DNA from: Chthonomonas sp. | GTDB taxonomy: Bacteria; Armatimonadota; Fimbriimonadia; Fimbriimonadales; Fimbriimonadaceae | DNA length: 64,000 nucleotides | Direction of reading: 5' to 3' | Assembly (NCBI GenBank): GCA_016788425.1 | Contig: JAEURQ010000002.1 | Coordinates: 744,001-808,000, forward strand | In this document: positions 52,045 to 61,091 of the stretch, in pieces | How the letters are laid out: the number at the start of each line of letters is the position of its first letter | How positions within the stretch are numbered: the stretch's first letter is position 1 | Notes under the pieces: model-generated | Database searches by the model: none | The model's input: the letters and a program-made list of their open reading frames with translations, nothing else | Told to the model about the DNA's origin: nothing | Program-made: the position numbers and the translations under genes

Positions 52045-52590
52045 GTGCAAAGGCGACACATTCTCATCGGTTTGGCGGCAGTTTTAACTCTGCCCAGATG
52101 CGAACCAGATCGGACCGAGGTCCTCAACGTCGCCCGACCCATGGTGTGGCGGGGTCCGCAACGAGCGGAGATTGACTTTGCGCCTAACGATTGGGCGATT
52201 GTCCTGCAGTACGGCGCGTCCTATTCGCTGATTCAAACCCATGCCGACGGCACCCTCGCCGAGGGTAACTGGTACGCCGAGAAAGGTCGGATCGTTAATG
52301 GTCACTACATCGCTCCGCATGGCCAGGTGTTTATGGATGAGGACTTGCTCACCTACACGCCTTCCGGTCCAGACAGTTTGGATGGCTATGAGGTCACCAA
52401 CACGTACCGGATCGTCCTGAGCAATCGCACGGAGTTGCCGATCGATAAGCGCTCGCTCGGTTGCCGCTTGGAGCCGCTGCCCGCCAGCGGAACCATTGCG
52501 ATTCCGGTGGCCGGGAGCGAGCTTGGCGACGGTCAGCAGTTGGAGGACCGCTTGCTTGCTCCGATGCCGTTTTTCTCCGGTGTCCATTGA
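52045..52590 (+). CDS. Hypothetical exported protein
   Basis: A 181-residue protein with a GTG start and a basic-hydrophobic N-terminus (RRHILIGLAAVLTL) consistent with export or anchoring. The following Cys (PRCEPD) does not fit a standard lipobox. The body is beta-rich (IVLQYGASYSLIQTHADGTLAEGNWYAEKGRIVNG), like a small lipocalin- or META-like barrel. It overlaps the next gene by 11 bases. Confidence 0.65.
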   Translation: MQRRHILIGLAAVLTLPRCEPDRTEVLNVARPMVWRGPQRAEIDFAPNDWAIVLQYGASYSLIQTHADGTLAEGNWYAEKGRIVNGHYIAPHGQVFMDEDLLTYTPSGPDSLDGYEVTNTYRIVLSNRTELPIDKRSLGCRLEPLPASGTIAIPVAGSELGDGQQLEDRLLAPMPFFSGVH

Positions 52591-53272
52591 GCCCTTCTCG
52601 CGAAGCCTCGTGATTACCGCCCAGCCTTTTGAACCCGGCGAGCGCGCACGGCAAGGCTCACCTAGAGGAACCCTAGCTCCGATTAAGGCGAAGATTGCCG
52701 TTGTCGCAGTAACCACGAATCAGTTGCCGCTTGACCTGAGCGACGACCACCCGGCTCCGCAGAATCCTCTGGTCGTGGGCATTGGGCAGGGAAGTATCGC
52801 CACCCGATCCATCTCGGCCAAGATGACCGCCCCGACAAACACCGGCGGATGGTCCGTGATCTACGCTCAACCGACGGTGAAAGAAGTCATGTTCGAAGGC
52901 GTGTCCAACTTGGGTTCGGTCCCCTTCCAAAAAGCTTGGCAAGAAACTGACGCCCGCGCCAAAGCCGCAAAGTGGTTGGCCGATCGCGGAATCACGAACC
53001 TAGCTGAAACCCACTTCGAGCCGGGCCAACGGTACTCACTGAGTGCAGATAGCCTACGAGTGCGCGAGATCAAGCGCGCAACATACTTTCTGAATGGCGA
53101 GTCCGCCCAGCTCCCGATCAATCAGCAGCGGATGTACCTGCGCTACGTGCGGCCACGCCCGCTGGCCCTGCTGCCCTACTTCGGCGGCAACTGGTCTTGG
53201 GGCCCGGATGGGCTCATGTATGAGGAGAAGGAACACAATTCTCTCTGGGAGTCGAGAATCCTCACTCGCTAG
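52580..53272 (+). CDS. Hypothetical protein coupled to the upstream exported protein
   Basis: GTG 52580 gives about 230 residues; GTG 52610 is an alternative. No signal peptide is visible. The N-terminal half is rich in beta strands and Pro (LVITAQPFEPGERAR, IAVVAVTTNQLPLDL); the C-terminal half includes WQETDARAKAAKWLADRGI and a Trp-rich FGGNWSWGPDG. I recognise no family. It is translationally coupled to 52045-52590. Confidence 0.6.
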   Translation: MSIEPFSRSLVITAQPFEPGERARQGSPRGTLAPIKAKIAVVAVTTNQLPLDLSDDHPAPQNPLVVGIGQGSIATRSISAKMTAPTNTGGWSVIYAQPTVKEVMFEGVSNLGSVPFQKAWQETDARAKAAKWLADRGITNLAETHFEPGQRYSLSADSLRVREIKRATYFLNGESAQLPINQQRMYLRYVRPRPLALLPYFGGNWSWGPDGLMYEEKEHNSLWESRILTR

Positions 53273-53278
53273 CAAAAA

Positions 53279-53307
53279 TTGCCCCCGGTCAAACCGACCG
53301 GGGGCAA
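53279..53307 (-). terminator. Rho-independent terminator of ppdK
   Basis: TTGCCCCCGGTC (53279-53290) and GACCGGGGGCAA (53296-53307) form a perfect 12-bp stem with a 5-base loop. Read on the minus strand it ends in a T run (AATTTTTGC), so it mainly terminates ppdK while also facing the convergent plus-strand gene. Confidence 0.88.
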
Positions 53308-53320
53308 CTTACTTTCCGAC

Positions 53321-56020
53321 TTACTTGTCGAGCGTGACCTTCACGCGCTCATTGATGCTCGCTTGCGCGGCGGCAAGTCGAGCGATGGGCACGCGGAACG
53401 GCGAGCAACTCACATAGTCGAGGCCCAGCGCGTGGCACAGGTAGATCGACTCGGGGTCGCCACCGTGCTCGCCGCAGATGCCGCACTTGAGGTCGTGGCG
53501 GACTTCGCGACCGTCGGCCACCGCCATCTTCATCAGCTTGCCGACGCCGTTCGGGTCAATGGTCTCGAACGGATTGTGCGAGAGGATCTTGTCATCCACG
53601 TACTTCGTGAGGAACTTGCCCTCCGCATCGTCGCGCGAATAGCCAAACGTCATCTGCGTCAGGTCGTTGGTGCCGAACGAGAAGAACTGCGCGTATTCGG
53701 CGATCTCGCCGGCGGTAAGGGCCGCTCGCGGAATCTCAATCATCGTTCCGAACAGGTACGGAATGTCCACTCCTTGTTCCGCGATGACTTGCTTGGCCGT
53801 CGCTTCCAACAGACCTTGCACCACGCGCAACTCGTTGACCGTGCTGACCAGCGGAATCATGATCTCGGGGAAGACTTGCTTGCCTTGCTTCGCGAGCTTG
53901 GCCGCGGCTTGCAAAATCGCGCGCGTTTGCATCACGACGATGCCCGGCATGATGATCGAGAGGCGCACGCCGCGCATGCCCATCATCGGGTTCATTTCGT
54001 GCATCGCGTCCACCTCGGTGAGCAGACTTTGCTTGGCCTTCAATTGACCCTTGGCGTGGTCGTTCGTCGGCTGCAGACCGATCTGGGTCTTCAGCGAGGC
54101 GACTTCCTTGGCGAGTTCTAATTGGCTCGGCAGGAATTCGTGCAGCGGCGGGTCAATTAGGCGGATCGTCACCGGGCGGCCTTCCATGGATTCGAAGATG
54201 CCTTCGAAGTCGGCTTGTTGGAAGGTCAGGAGCTTGTCGAGGCACGACTGGCGCTCGGCTTCGTCCTTGGTGAGGATCATTTCCTGCACGATCGGCAGTC
54301 GCTCAGCCTCAAAGAACATGTGCTCGGTGCGGCAAAGGCCAATGCCTTGCGCGCCGAACTCAATGGCTTGCTTCGCGTCGCGCGGGTTGTCGGCGTTGGC
54401 GCGCACCTTCAGGCGGCGCACGTCGTCGGCCCAGCTCATCAACTCGCCAAAGGAGCCGCTGACTTCGGCTTCAATCAGCTTGAGGCTGCCCAAGTACACC
54501 GCACCGGTCGAGCCGTCGAGCGTAATCAGGTCGCCTTCCTTAATCGTGTGGTCGCCAACCTTAAAGTAGCGGGCGCTCACGTCCACGTGGAGCGATTCCG
54601 CACCAGCAACGCAGGGGATGCCGAAGCCGCGCGCGACAACCGCCGCGTGCGACGTCTTTCCGCCGCGAGCCGTCAACACGCCTTGCGAGGCGAGCATGCC
54701 CTTCACGTCGTCGGGATTGGTTTCTTCGCGAACCAGCACGACCGGCTTACCGGCACCACCGCGACCGAGTTCTGCCGCGCGATCGGCGTCGAACACCGCG
54801 ATTCCGACGGCCGCGCCTGGCGAGGCCGGCAGGCCCTTGGCCAGCTGCGTAGCGGCGTCCATGACGCTCGGATCAATGCGCGGGTGGAGAAGTTGGTCGA
54901 GGTGCGAACCGGTGACGCGAAGCAGAGCCGCGTCGCGGTCAATCAGGTTCTCGTGAACCATGTCCACGGCGATCTTCACCGCGGCCGGGCCGGTGCGCTT
55001 GCCCGATCGGCATTGAAGCATAAACAGCTTGCCGTGCTCAATCGTGAACTCAAGGTCTTGCATGTCCTTGTAGTGCGCTTCCAGCAGGTCGCACACGCGG
55101 ACGAACTCGTTGTAAACCTCGGGATTTTGCTTTTCCAGTTCGCTAATGGGCACCGGAGTGCGCACACCGGCGACCACGTCTTCGCCTTGCGCGTTCATCA
55201 GATACTCGCCGAAGAGCACCTTTTCGCCAGTCGAAGGGTCGCGGGTAAACGCCACGCCCGTGCCGCAATCTTCACCGGCGTTGCCGTAGACCATCGACTG
55301 GATGTTGACCGCCGTGCCGATTTCGTCGGGAATCTTTTCCGTGCGGCGATAGATGATCGCGCGCTCGTTGTTCCAGCTGCGGAAAACGGCTTCGACGCTG
55401 AGGCAAAGCTGCTCCCACGGATCGGTGGGGAAGTCGCGGCCCGCATTCGCCTTAACGTGCGCCAGAAAGAGGTCGCAGATTTCCTTGAGGTGGGCGGCGG
55501 TGAGCTCGAGGTCGTTCTTCGCGCCGACTTTCTCCTTGTACGCCTGGAAAATGTGGTTATCAAAACCGTGCTTGCTGATGCCGAACGACACGTCCGAGAA
55601 CATCATGATAAAGCGGCGGTAGCTATCATAAACAAACCGCTCGTCGCCGGTTTCGGCAATCAGAGCGGCGACGGTTTCGGGGTTCAAACCGAGGTTGAGG
55701 ACCGTGTCCATCATGCCCGGCATCGAGAACTTGGAACCCGAGCGGACCGAGACCAGCAACGGGCGGTTGGTGCCGCCAAAGGTGCGACCCATGTTCGTTT
55801 CCATCGCCTTCATCGCGGCTTCCATTTCGGAGCGCAGACCGGCGGGGAGCGTCTTGCCCGATTGGTAGTATTCGGTGCAGACTTCAGTGGTGATCGTAAA
55901 TCCCGGGGGGACGGGAAGGCCGATGTTGGACATTTCGGCGAGGTTTGCACCCTTGCCGCCGAGAAGGTCGCGCATGGTGGCATTGCCTTCGTTAAACAGG
56001 TAAACGCGTTTCGTGCTCAT
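53321..56020 (-). CDS. ppdK: Pyruvate, phosphate dikinase
   Basis: ATG 56020 starts VYLFNEGNATMRDLLGGKGANLAEM, the family N-terminus; ATG 56038 is also in frame. The 899-residue length is normal. It has the ATP-grasp domain, the swivelling phosphohistidine domain (GGKTSHAAVVARGFG), and the TIM barrel with QMTFGYSRDDAEG and the catalytic Cys in GICGEHGGDP. It interconverts pyruvate + ATP + Pi with PEP + AMP + PPi, so serves glycolysis or gluconeogenesis. A strong terminator follows. Confidence 0.97.
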   Translation of the reverse strand: MSTKRVYLFNEGNATMRDLLGGKGANLAEMSNIGLPVPPGFTITTEVCTEYYQSGKTLPAGLRSEMEAAMKAMETNMGRTFGGTNRPLLVSVRSGSKFSMPGMMDTVLNLGLNPETVAALIAETGDERFVYDSYRRFIMMFSDVSFGISKHGFDNHIFQAYKEKVGAKNDLELTAAHLKEICDLFLAHVKANAGRDFPTDPWEQLCLSVEAVFRSWNNERAIIYRRTEKIPDEIGTAVNIQSMVYGNAGEDCGTGVAFTRDPSTGEKVLFGEYLMNAQGEDVVAGVRTPVPISELEKQNPEVYNEFVRVCDLLEAHYKDMQDLEFTIEHGKLFMLQCRSGKRTGPAAVKIAVDMVHENLIDRDAALLRVTGSHLDQLLHPRIDPSVMDAATQLAKGLPASPGAAVGIAVFDADRAAELGRGGAGKPVVLVREETNPDDVKGMLASQGVLTARGGKTSHAAVVARGFGIPCVAGAESLHVDVSARYFKVGDHTIKEGDLITLDGSTGAVYLGSLKLIEAEVSGSFGELMSWADDVRRLKVRANADNPRDAKQAIEFGAQGIGLCRTEHMFFEAERLPIVQEMILTKDEAERQSCLDKLLTFQQADFEGIFESMEGRPVTIRLIDPPLHEFLPSQLELAKEVASLKTQIGLQPTNDHAKGQLKAKQSLLTEVDAMHEMNPMMGMRGVRLSIIMPGIVVMQTRAILQAAAKLAKQGKQVFPEIMIPLVSTVNELRVVQGLLEATAKQVIAEQGVDIPYLFGTMIEIPRAALTAGEIAEYAQFFSFGTNDLTQMTFGYSRDDAEGKFLTKYVDDKILSHNPFETIDPNGVGKLMKMAVADGREVRHDLKCGICGEHGGDPESIYLCHALGLDYVSCSPFRVPIARLAAAQASINERVKVTLDK

Positions 56021-56137
56021 AGGAGATTCCGTAAGCATCCCGACAACGCTGGCGAGATGAAGCGAACACCGCATTTTACCCGGCGAGTGGGTTCAACTTC
56101 ACCCTGCAAACTTGCCCAAACCGGCTAGACTCTCCCC

Positions 56138-56341
56138 ATGAATATCGAAATTCGCGGCGAGAATATTCAGCTGCAACAACTGCTGAAAGTGGCCGGAGTG
56201 GTTTCCATGGGCGGCGAGGTCAAGGGCCTGCTCGCCGAGGGCGCGATCTTAGTCAATGACGTGGTCGCCACCGAGCGCCGCAAAAAGATCGTCCCCGGCG
56301 ACACCGTGCGCGTCGGCGAGGTCGTCATCACCGTCGCTTAG
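56138..56341 (+). CDS. S4-domain RNA-binding protein
   Basis: A 67-residue protein that is just an S4 domain: [43 protein letters not shown] read in parts, with the typical VNxxxxxxRxKK-xxGD pattern. The family resembles the small YaaA/RlbA S4 proteins that bind rRNA. TAGACT ends 6 bases before the ATG, again suggesting a leaderless start. It overlaps the convergent sdaA by 4 bases. Confidence 0.85.
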   Translation: MNIEIRGENIQLQQLLKVAGVVSMGGEVKGLLAEGAILVNDVVATERRKKIVPGDTVRVGEVVITVA

Positions 56342-57744
56342 CACTCGGGCACGGCCACGCTGATCTGCAAGGCAAGCCCGCCTTCGGCCGTCTCCTTGTA
56401 CTTCGTGTTCATGTCCAGCGCGGTGTTCCACATCGTCAAAATCACGTGATCCAGGTGAACCTTGGCGCTGGCGGGATCGCTGGTGAGAGCCATCTGCGCG
56501 GCGGTGATCGCCTTGACTGCGCCCATGCTATTGCGCTCAATGCAGGGAATCTGCACAAGCCCGGCGATGGGGTCGCAAGTGAGCCCAAGATGGTGCTCCA
56601 TCGCGATTTCGGCGGCCATGAGCACCTGGCCCACCGAGCCACCCATCACCTGACACAAGCCCGCCGCCGCCATCGCGCTGCTCACGCCGATCTCGGCCTG
56701 GCAACCGCCCATCGCGGCGCTGATCGTCGCGCCTTTCTTAAAGAGCGAACCGATTTCGCTTGCCGTCAGCAGGAAATCTTGAATTGACTCGTCGTCGCCG
56801 CGGTGGTGGCAAACCCAGTGCAACAGCACCGCCGGAATGACGCCCGCCGCGCCATTGGTCGGCGCGGTGACCACACGGCCAAAGTTGGCGTTCTCCTCGT
56901 TGACGGCCAGCGCGAAGCACGAGACCCACTGCAGCGTGTCGGAGAAGTTAGTGTTTTGTTGCTGAATCGCCTTGATCCAAGTCGCCGGGCTATCGGCCTC
57001 CTTGCTCATGAGTTGCTGATGCAGTTCGGCCGCGCGCCGCTTGACGTTGAGGCCGCCCGGGAGGGTTCCGCCCGTATGGCAGCCGCGCCAACAGCAATCG
57101 CGCATCGCCTCGTAGATGTTCCTCACGCCGAGCTCGGTCTCGTCGCGAGGCCGCCACGTGTCTTCGTTCCGGCGAACCAATCCGGGGATGCTCACGCCAA
57201 GCTCGGCGCAATAGGCTTCGATCTGACGAGCGTGGTCAATGGGGTAGGGAAGCCGCACCGCGCGCGAGCCCGTTGGCTGCTCGCCCTGCGCCACCACGAA
57301 ACCGCCGCCCACCGAGTAGTACGCCGCCTGATGCGACTCGCCGCTGGCGCGCTGGGCCGTAAACAGCAGCCCATTGGGATGGCCGAGCAAACACTGATCG
57401 TGATGAAACACCACGTCGCGCTCCGGGTCAAAGTTGATCTCGGATTGCCCTCCAAGGTTGAGCTGGCTTGACTTGCGAATCCGGTCGAGTTCGGGGAAAA
57501 TGTCGTCCACCGGCACCGTCACCGGGTCGAACCCGCGCAGACCCATGATCACCGCGACATCCGTGCCGTGACCTTTACCCGTCAGCGCCAGGCTGCCATA
57601 CAGCCCCACCTGCACTTGCGCCACGGAGCGCAGGTCGCCCAACTCGTGCAGAAAGCGTTCCGCGGCGCGCCACGGACCCAGCGTGTGCGAGCTGCTCGGC
57701 CCCACCCCAATCTTGAGGATGTCGAAAACGCTAATGCTCTCCAC
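56338..57744 (-). CDS. sdaA: L-serine ammonia-lyase, iron-sulfur type, single chain
   Basis: A 468-residue protein with the beta domain at the N-terminus ([18 protein letters not shown]) and the alpha domain after it ([19 protein letters not shown]). Cys for the [4Fe-4S] cluster occur in [14 protein letters not shown] and IPCIERNS. The protein ends in VPEC; a C-terminal Cys that caps the cluster is characteristic of this family. It converts L-serine to pyruvate and ammonia. The upstream gene lies 3 bases away, suggesting an operon. Confidence 0.95.
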   Translation of the reverse strand: MESISVFDILKIGVGPSSSHTLGPWRAAERFLHELGDLRSVAQVQVGLYGSLALTGKGHGTDVAVIMGLRGFDPVTVPVDDIFPELDRIRKSSQLNLGGQSEINFDPERDVVFHHDQCLLGHPNGLLFTAQRASGESHQAAYYSVGGGFVVAQGEQPTGSRAVRLPYPIDHARQIEAYCAELGVSIPGLVRRNEDTWRPRDETELGVRNIYEAMRDCCWRGCHTGGTLPGGLNVKRRAAELHQQLMSKEADSPATWIKAIQQQNTNFSDTLQWVSCFALAVNEENANFGRVVTAPTNGAAGVIPAVLLHWVCHHRGDDESIQDFLLTASEIGSLFKKGATISAAMGGCQAEIGVSSAMAAAGLCQVMGGSVGQVLMAAEIAMEHHLGLTCDPIAGLVQIPCIERNSMGAVKAITAAQMALTSDPASAKVHLDHVILTMWNTALDMNTKYKETAEGGLALQISVAVPEC

Positions 57745-57747
57745 AAT

Positions 57748-58515
57748 CTATTCGTGGACGGGATACGGCTCGACAAAGGATGCCGGACGTTTGGCCAAGA
57801 ACGCGGCCACGCCCTCTTTGCCTTCGTCCCCGGCGCGCGCATCGGCCAGCAGTGCGGCGGTTTCTTCCAAGGTGTAGGGGGCGTCCATGGCGAGAATCTT
57901 CGCCTTATGCACCGCGCGCGGCCCCGCCGCAAGGACAGCCTTGATCTTGGCCGCCAGAATCTGTTCGGCGTCGTGGGGGTCGGTGGCCAAGTCGTGCACC
58001 AAGCCGATGCGCTGCGCCTTCTCGCTCTCGAAGACTTCGCCGGTAGCGAACAGCGAACGCGCGTGGCCCTGCCCAATTTTCTGTATCACGATGTTGCTGA
58101 TGGTGGCCGGGATGAGGCCCAGCTTTACCTCGCTAAAGGCGAACTTTGTGCCGGGCAACGCGACCGCGACATCGCACGCGGCGACCAGGCCGCATCCGCC
58201 GCCAAACGCCGCGCCGTGCACCTTAGCCATCACCACCGCTGGACATCGGGCCGCATTGTCCAGCATCCGCGCCAGATTCAAAGCGTCGGCAATGTTCTGC
58301 TCGCGGGTGTAGCCGGAGGCCTTGGTCATCCACTGCAGGTCTCCCCCCGCGCAAAACGCCGGCCCTTCGCCGCGAATGATGATGACGCGCGCTCCTTCGG
58401 GGTTGGCAAATGTCTCGCTCAGCGCGGAGATCAGTTCATCGTTGAATGCGTTGCGAACTTCGGGACGGTTGATGGTCACGTGAAGAACGCTTCCATCGCG
58501 CTTCTTATCCAGCAT
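57748..58515 (-). CDS. Enoyl-CoA hydratase/isomerase-family protein
   Basis: ATG 58515 gives 255 residues, the usual crotonase length. Motifs: NRPEVRNAFNDEL, GEGPAFCAGGDLQWM (oxyanion hole), AAFGGGCGLVAACDVAVA and FSEVKLGLIPATIS with the catalytic Glu position occupied. It likely hydrates enoyl-CoA, perhaps in methylglutaconyl-CoA/leucine breakdown as in the GGDLxWM group; that finer call is tentative. TACACT lies 6 bases before the ATG on its strand. Confidence 0.88.
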   Translation of the reverse strand: MLDKKRDGSVLHVTINRPEVRNAFNDELISALSETFANPEGARVIIIRGEGPAFCAGGDLQWMTKASGYTREQNIADALNLARMLDNAARCPAVVMAKVHGAAFGGGCGLVAACDVAVALPGTKFAFSEVKLGLIPATISNIVIQKIGQGHARSLFATGEVFESEKAQRIGLVHDLATDPHDAEQILAAKIKAVLAAGPRAVHKAKILAMDAPYTLEETAALLADARAGDEGKEGVAAFLAKRPASFVEPYPVHE

Positions 58516-58667
58516 CTTCCCAGTGTACCGGGGAGGTTTCGTTGACCTCATGCCTTATTCCCAGCCAAACCAATTCTCCGACTAGCTTCTCGCAGGTGCC
58601 AGCGAAGAGTAACGAGTCGCCCATGATTCATCCTCGTAGGGTAGAACCCGTACGGGAGTCGTTCTGA

Positions 58668-59474
58668 CTAAGAGGGCTTGAAGAGGCCCTTCTCGATGCG
58701 CTCCAACCGAAGCTTTCGTTGTGCTAACAATTTTTCGGAGATTGCTTTGGTGCCTGGCGGGGTGGTCCCATTACTGATCAGTCTCCGAAAGGCCTCTATC
58801 TCCATCTGCAGCATTTCTTTGTGCCGGTATCCCATGCCAATACACAAGGTATCCGCGAGGTACCTCTCGACGGCTATGGAGTGCCAAGTGCCGGGCGAGT
58901 GCTGCTCCATGCGCTTGACGAGCGATTTTCCAATCTTGAGCAAGGCCGCGCCGGAAGCCTCTCGGTCGTAGTGTTCCCCGCGCATGCGGCGAAAGTTAGT
59001 GTCTTTTTGAGAATGCTTGAGGAGTGCCTGAAAAAGATATTGGTTCGGGTGCCACGATTCGATGAGTTGCAGAGCTACATCGAACCGAATGGGCACCTCA
59101 GCCGGGCTAAACACATAAGAGAGGTAGCATGCGGTAGCAATGGACTTGGAGGTAAGTCCCTTCTCGAATTCACCGAGATATGATGCGACTTTTGGATGGA
59201 GAACATTTTTTGGATGAATGGCCCCATTCCAGTTTGTCCTGGACAATGTAGCCAGCAACAAGAATCGAGCCTTTTCTACCGGGCTCGAATGCTTCGCTTT
59301 GGCGGCGGCTGTGAACGCGGTTTCATAACGCTTATATTCCAAGGCCGAGACTGAGTTCAGTGCTTGAATATCTGCAAACAGAGCGTCCGGCTTTTCGGAC
59401 CACTTTCCTTGGTGCCAACTGAGAGTTCCAGAAGTTCCCGTACTAAGCAATAAAAATGAAATCGAGATTAGCAC
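58668..59474 (-). CDS. Hypothetical secreted protein, possibly distantly related to the 28.5-32.5 kb array
   Basis: A 268-residue protein with a GTG start and GGAGAAG 8 bases upstream. Signal peptide LISISFLLLSTGTSG. The mature part is helical (YKRYETAFTAAAKAK, ALLKHSQKDTNFRRMRGEHYD). Its last 30 residues (SEKLLAQRKLRLERIEKGLFKPS) echo the TKLxxRKELQRKIxRGEAEVP ending of the tandem array, a weak but intriguing match. It starts 1 base after the stop of a small frameshifted secreted gene, so the pair is coupled. Confidence 0.68.
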   Translation of the reverse strand: MLISISFLLLSTGTSGTLSWHQGKWSEKPDALFADIQALNSVSALEYKRYETAFTAAAKAKHSSPVEKARFLLLATLSRTNWNGAIHPKNVLHPKVASYLGEFEKGLTSKSIATACYLSYVFSPAEVPIRFDVALQLIESWHPNQYLFQALLKHSQKDTNFRRMRGEHYDREASGAALLKIGKSLVKRMEQHSPGTWHSIAVERYLADTLCIGMGYRHKEMLQMEIEAFRRLISNGTTPPGTKAISEKLLAQRKLRLERIEKGLFKPS

Positions 59475-59475
59475 C

Positions 59476-59699
59476 TTAATAACTTCTCCTGAACAGATGA
59501 ATATGCGGCCCGTGCGGTGAACCAGTAATTGCCCCCTCCATTCTATCTGCGGCTCTCACAGTTATCCAGCCGTGCGGCCCCCAATTCTCCGCCGTTGTAA
59601 CCTTGTGATATCGCTTCGGAAGTCCAACGACTTTCCAGCCAGGCTAGTCTGGCTGAGGGCAACCAATATGAGAGCAGAAATCGATTTTCTAAAAGTCAA
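59476..59699 (-). pseudogene. Frameshifted small secreted protein gene
   Basis: On the minus strand, TTG 59699 begins a signal peptide (RKSISALILVALSQTSLA) in a frame that stops at 59562. A second frame, open from 59643 to the TAA at 59476-59478, reads WKVVGLPKRYHKV, ENWGPHGWITVRAADRM and ends SPHGPHIHLFRRSY. One extra base after SLA would join them into a ~74-residue secreted protein. The His-rich PHGPHIH ending recalls tips of secreted toxins or metal-binding peptides. A promoter lies just upstream. Confidence 0.5.
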
Positions 59700-59720
59700 T
59701 TCAAGAAACGTCTAGAGCGC

Positions 59721-59749
59721 ATTCTATCGCATAATTTTCTGGCTGGCAA
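59721..59749 (-). promoter_or_regulatory. Predicted minus-strand promoter
   Basis: Read on the minus strand: TTGCCA (59749-59744), a 17-base spacer and TAGAAT (59726-59721). It would drive the small secreted gene and 58668-59474. The remaining bases to 59999 hold no other feature I can support. Confidence 0.6.
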
Positions 59750-59999
59750 CACTTTTGACAATGTTTATTCAAAGTTTTCAACACTGCGATGCGCAGCTAG
59801 CCCCGAGGATAGCCATGTGGGGTCCGGGCGAAAACCACCTTTTACCGAGGCGTCCATACCTAATCTGAGCGTGCCGGAAAAAGTCCGTCACAGGAATGAC
59901 TGACATGGACCATGTGCCCAATTGGCGTTCAGGATGCTCAGTTTACGCCAAAGTTTTTTGGTAATGTGCGAGCTGCGCGGTAGGCTACTGGTCGCCAAA

Positions 60000-61052
60000 T
60001 TACGGTTGCGTGACCGCCGACGTGATCACATCGCCTCGGCGCAAGTTGTCCACGGCCGCAGTTCCTGCCGAAACCGAGCCGAAGACCACGTAGTTGCCAT
60101 CCAGGAAGTGCACCGCATTCTGGCAAAGGTAGAACTGGCTGCCGGCCGTGTCCATGCCCGAGCTGCGCGCCATCGCTAGCGCGTATTGGTCGTGCACCAA
60201 GTCGTTGGTCTCGAACGGAATCGTGTAGCCCGGACCGCCGGTGCCGATGCTGGGGTCGGTGAGCGGCAGAGTCTTGGTCAGGGGGTCGCCGCCTTGCACA
60301 ATGAAATCGGGAATGGAGTTCGACGGCGAGAGGTCTTCGCGGCGGTGGAACACGATGCCATCGTAAAAGCCCTCGTTCACGAGCGACACAAAGTTGGCCA
60401 CGTGGCCCGGCGCCTTGTCCGGACGAAGGGCCAGCGTGAAGGTCGCCCCGCCCGTCATGTTAAATCGCACACTCGCGTTGGCCGCCACCGTGATGCTAAA
60501 GTCGTCGGTTTTCGTGGGGTCGGCCTGCGATCGAGCCGTGACCAGATAGGTGCCCGCCGCGTTCGGCGCGGTGTAGGTTCCGTCGGAGGCGATTGTCCCG
60601 CTCGCGCTGCCGCCCGGCACACTCCAGGTGACATTGAGGTTGCTCGTCCCGGCGACGGTCGCCGTGAGACGGATGCGGCTACGAGGCACCACGACCTTCG
60701 AACCCAAGCTATTGACATCCACGGTTACGCCCGGTCCGACGCTGATGATGCTCGTCGCGAAGATGCTGGGGTTGCGGACCACGGCCACGCGCACGGTTGC
60801 GGTGCCCGTGGCGCTTCCCGCGGTGAAAAGGCCGCTCGTCGAGACCGTGCCGGGGCCGGTGACGCTCCACTGAACGGGCTCAAGCCCGCCGGTCGGAACC
60901 GCCAACAGTTGCACCGTGCGCCCAAACTCCACCGAGGTCGCCGCTGGGGTCACCGAGAGCGCGGTGGTGGTGCCGAGACCACTCCCGCCATTGCCTCCGC
61001 AACCACAAAGCACGATGAGCATGGACAGGGGCAAGAATGTTCGGCGGATCAC
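60000..61052 (-). CDS. Lipoprotein with Ig-like domains and cyclophilin-type PPIase
   Basis: A 350-residue protein. The lipobox IVLCGC near residue 16 predicts lipid anchoring. Residues ~30-105 and ~110-190 are Ig-like (BIG_2-type: TPAATSVEFGRTVQL, VTWSVPGGSASGTI). Residues ~195-345 are a cyclophilin: GHVANFVSLVNEGFYDGIVFHR, DFIVQGGDP, ALAMARSSGMDTAGSQFYLC and YVVFGSV. It catalyses cis-trans isomerisation of prolyl bonds, presumably at the cell surface or in the periplasm. Confidence 0.9.
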   Translation of the reverse strand: MIRRTFLPLSMLIVLCGCGGNGGSGLGTTTALSVTPAATSVEFGRTVQLLAVPTGGLEPVQWSVTGPGTVSTSGLFTAGSATGTATVRVAVVRNPSIFATSIISVGPGVTVDVNSLGSKVVVPRSRIRLTATVAGTSNLNVTWSVPGGSASGTIASDGTYTAPNAAGTYLVTARSQADPTKTDDFSITVAANASVRFNMTGGATFTLALRPDKAPGHVANFVSLVNEGFYDGIVFHRREDLSPSNSIPDFIVQGGDPLTKTLPLTDPSIGTGGPGYTIPFETNDLVHDQYALAMARSSGMDTAGSQFYLCQNAVHFLDGNYVVFGSVSAGTAAVDNLRRGDVITSAVTQP

Positions 61053-61091
61053 GAGTCATTTATACCTGCGCCGTGGTCTAAACTACGCACT

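Noticed and set aside
54215-56128. 637-codon plus-strand open frame opposite ppdK
   Set aside because: Antisense shadow of the clearly recognisable dikinase; composition is typical of reversed GC-rich codons.
60186-61091. Long 5' extension of the GH109 gene
   Set aside because: Antisense to the cyclophilin lipoprotein; the Tat signal begins at ATG 61092.
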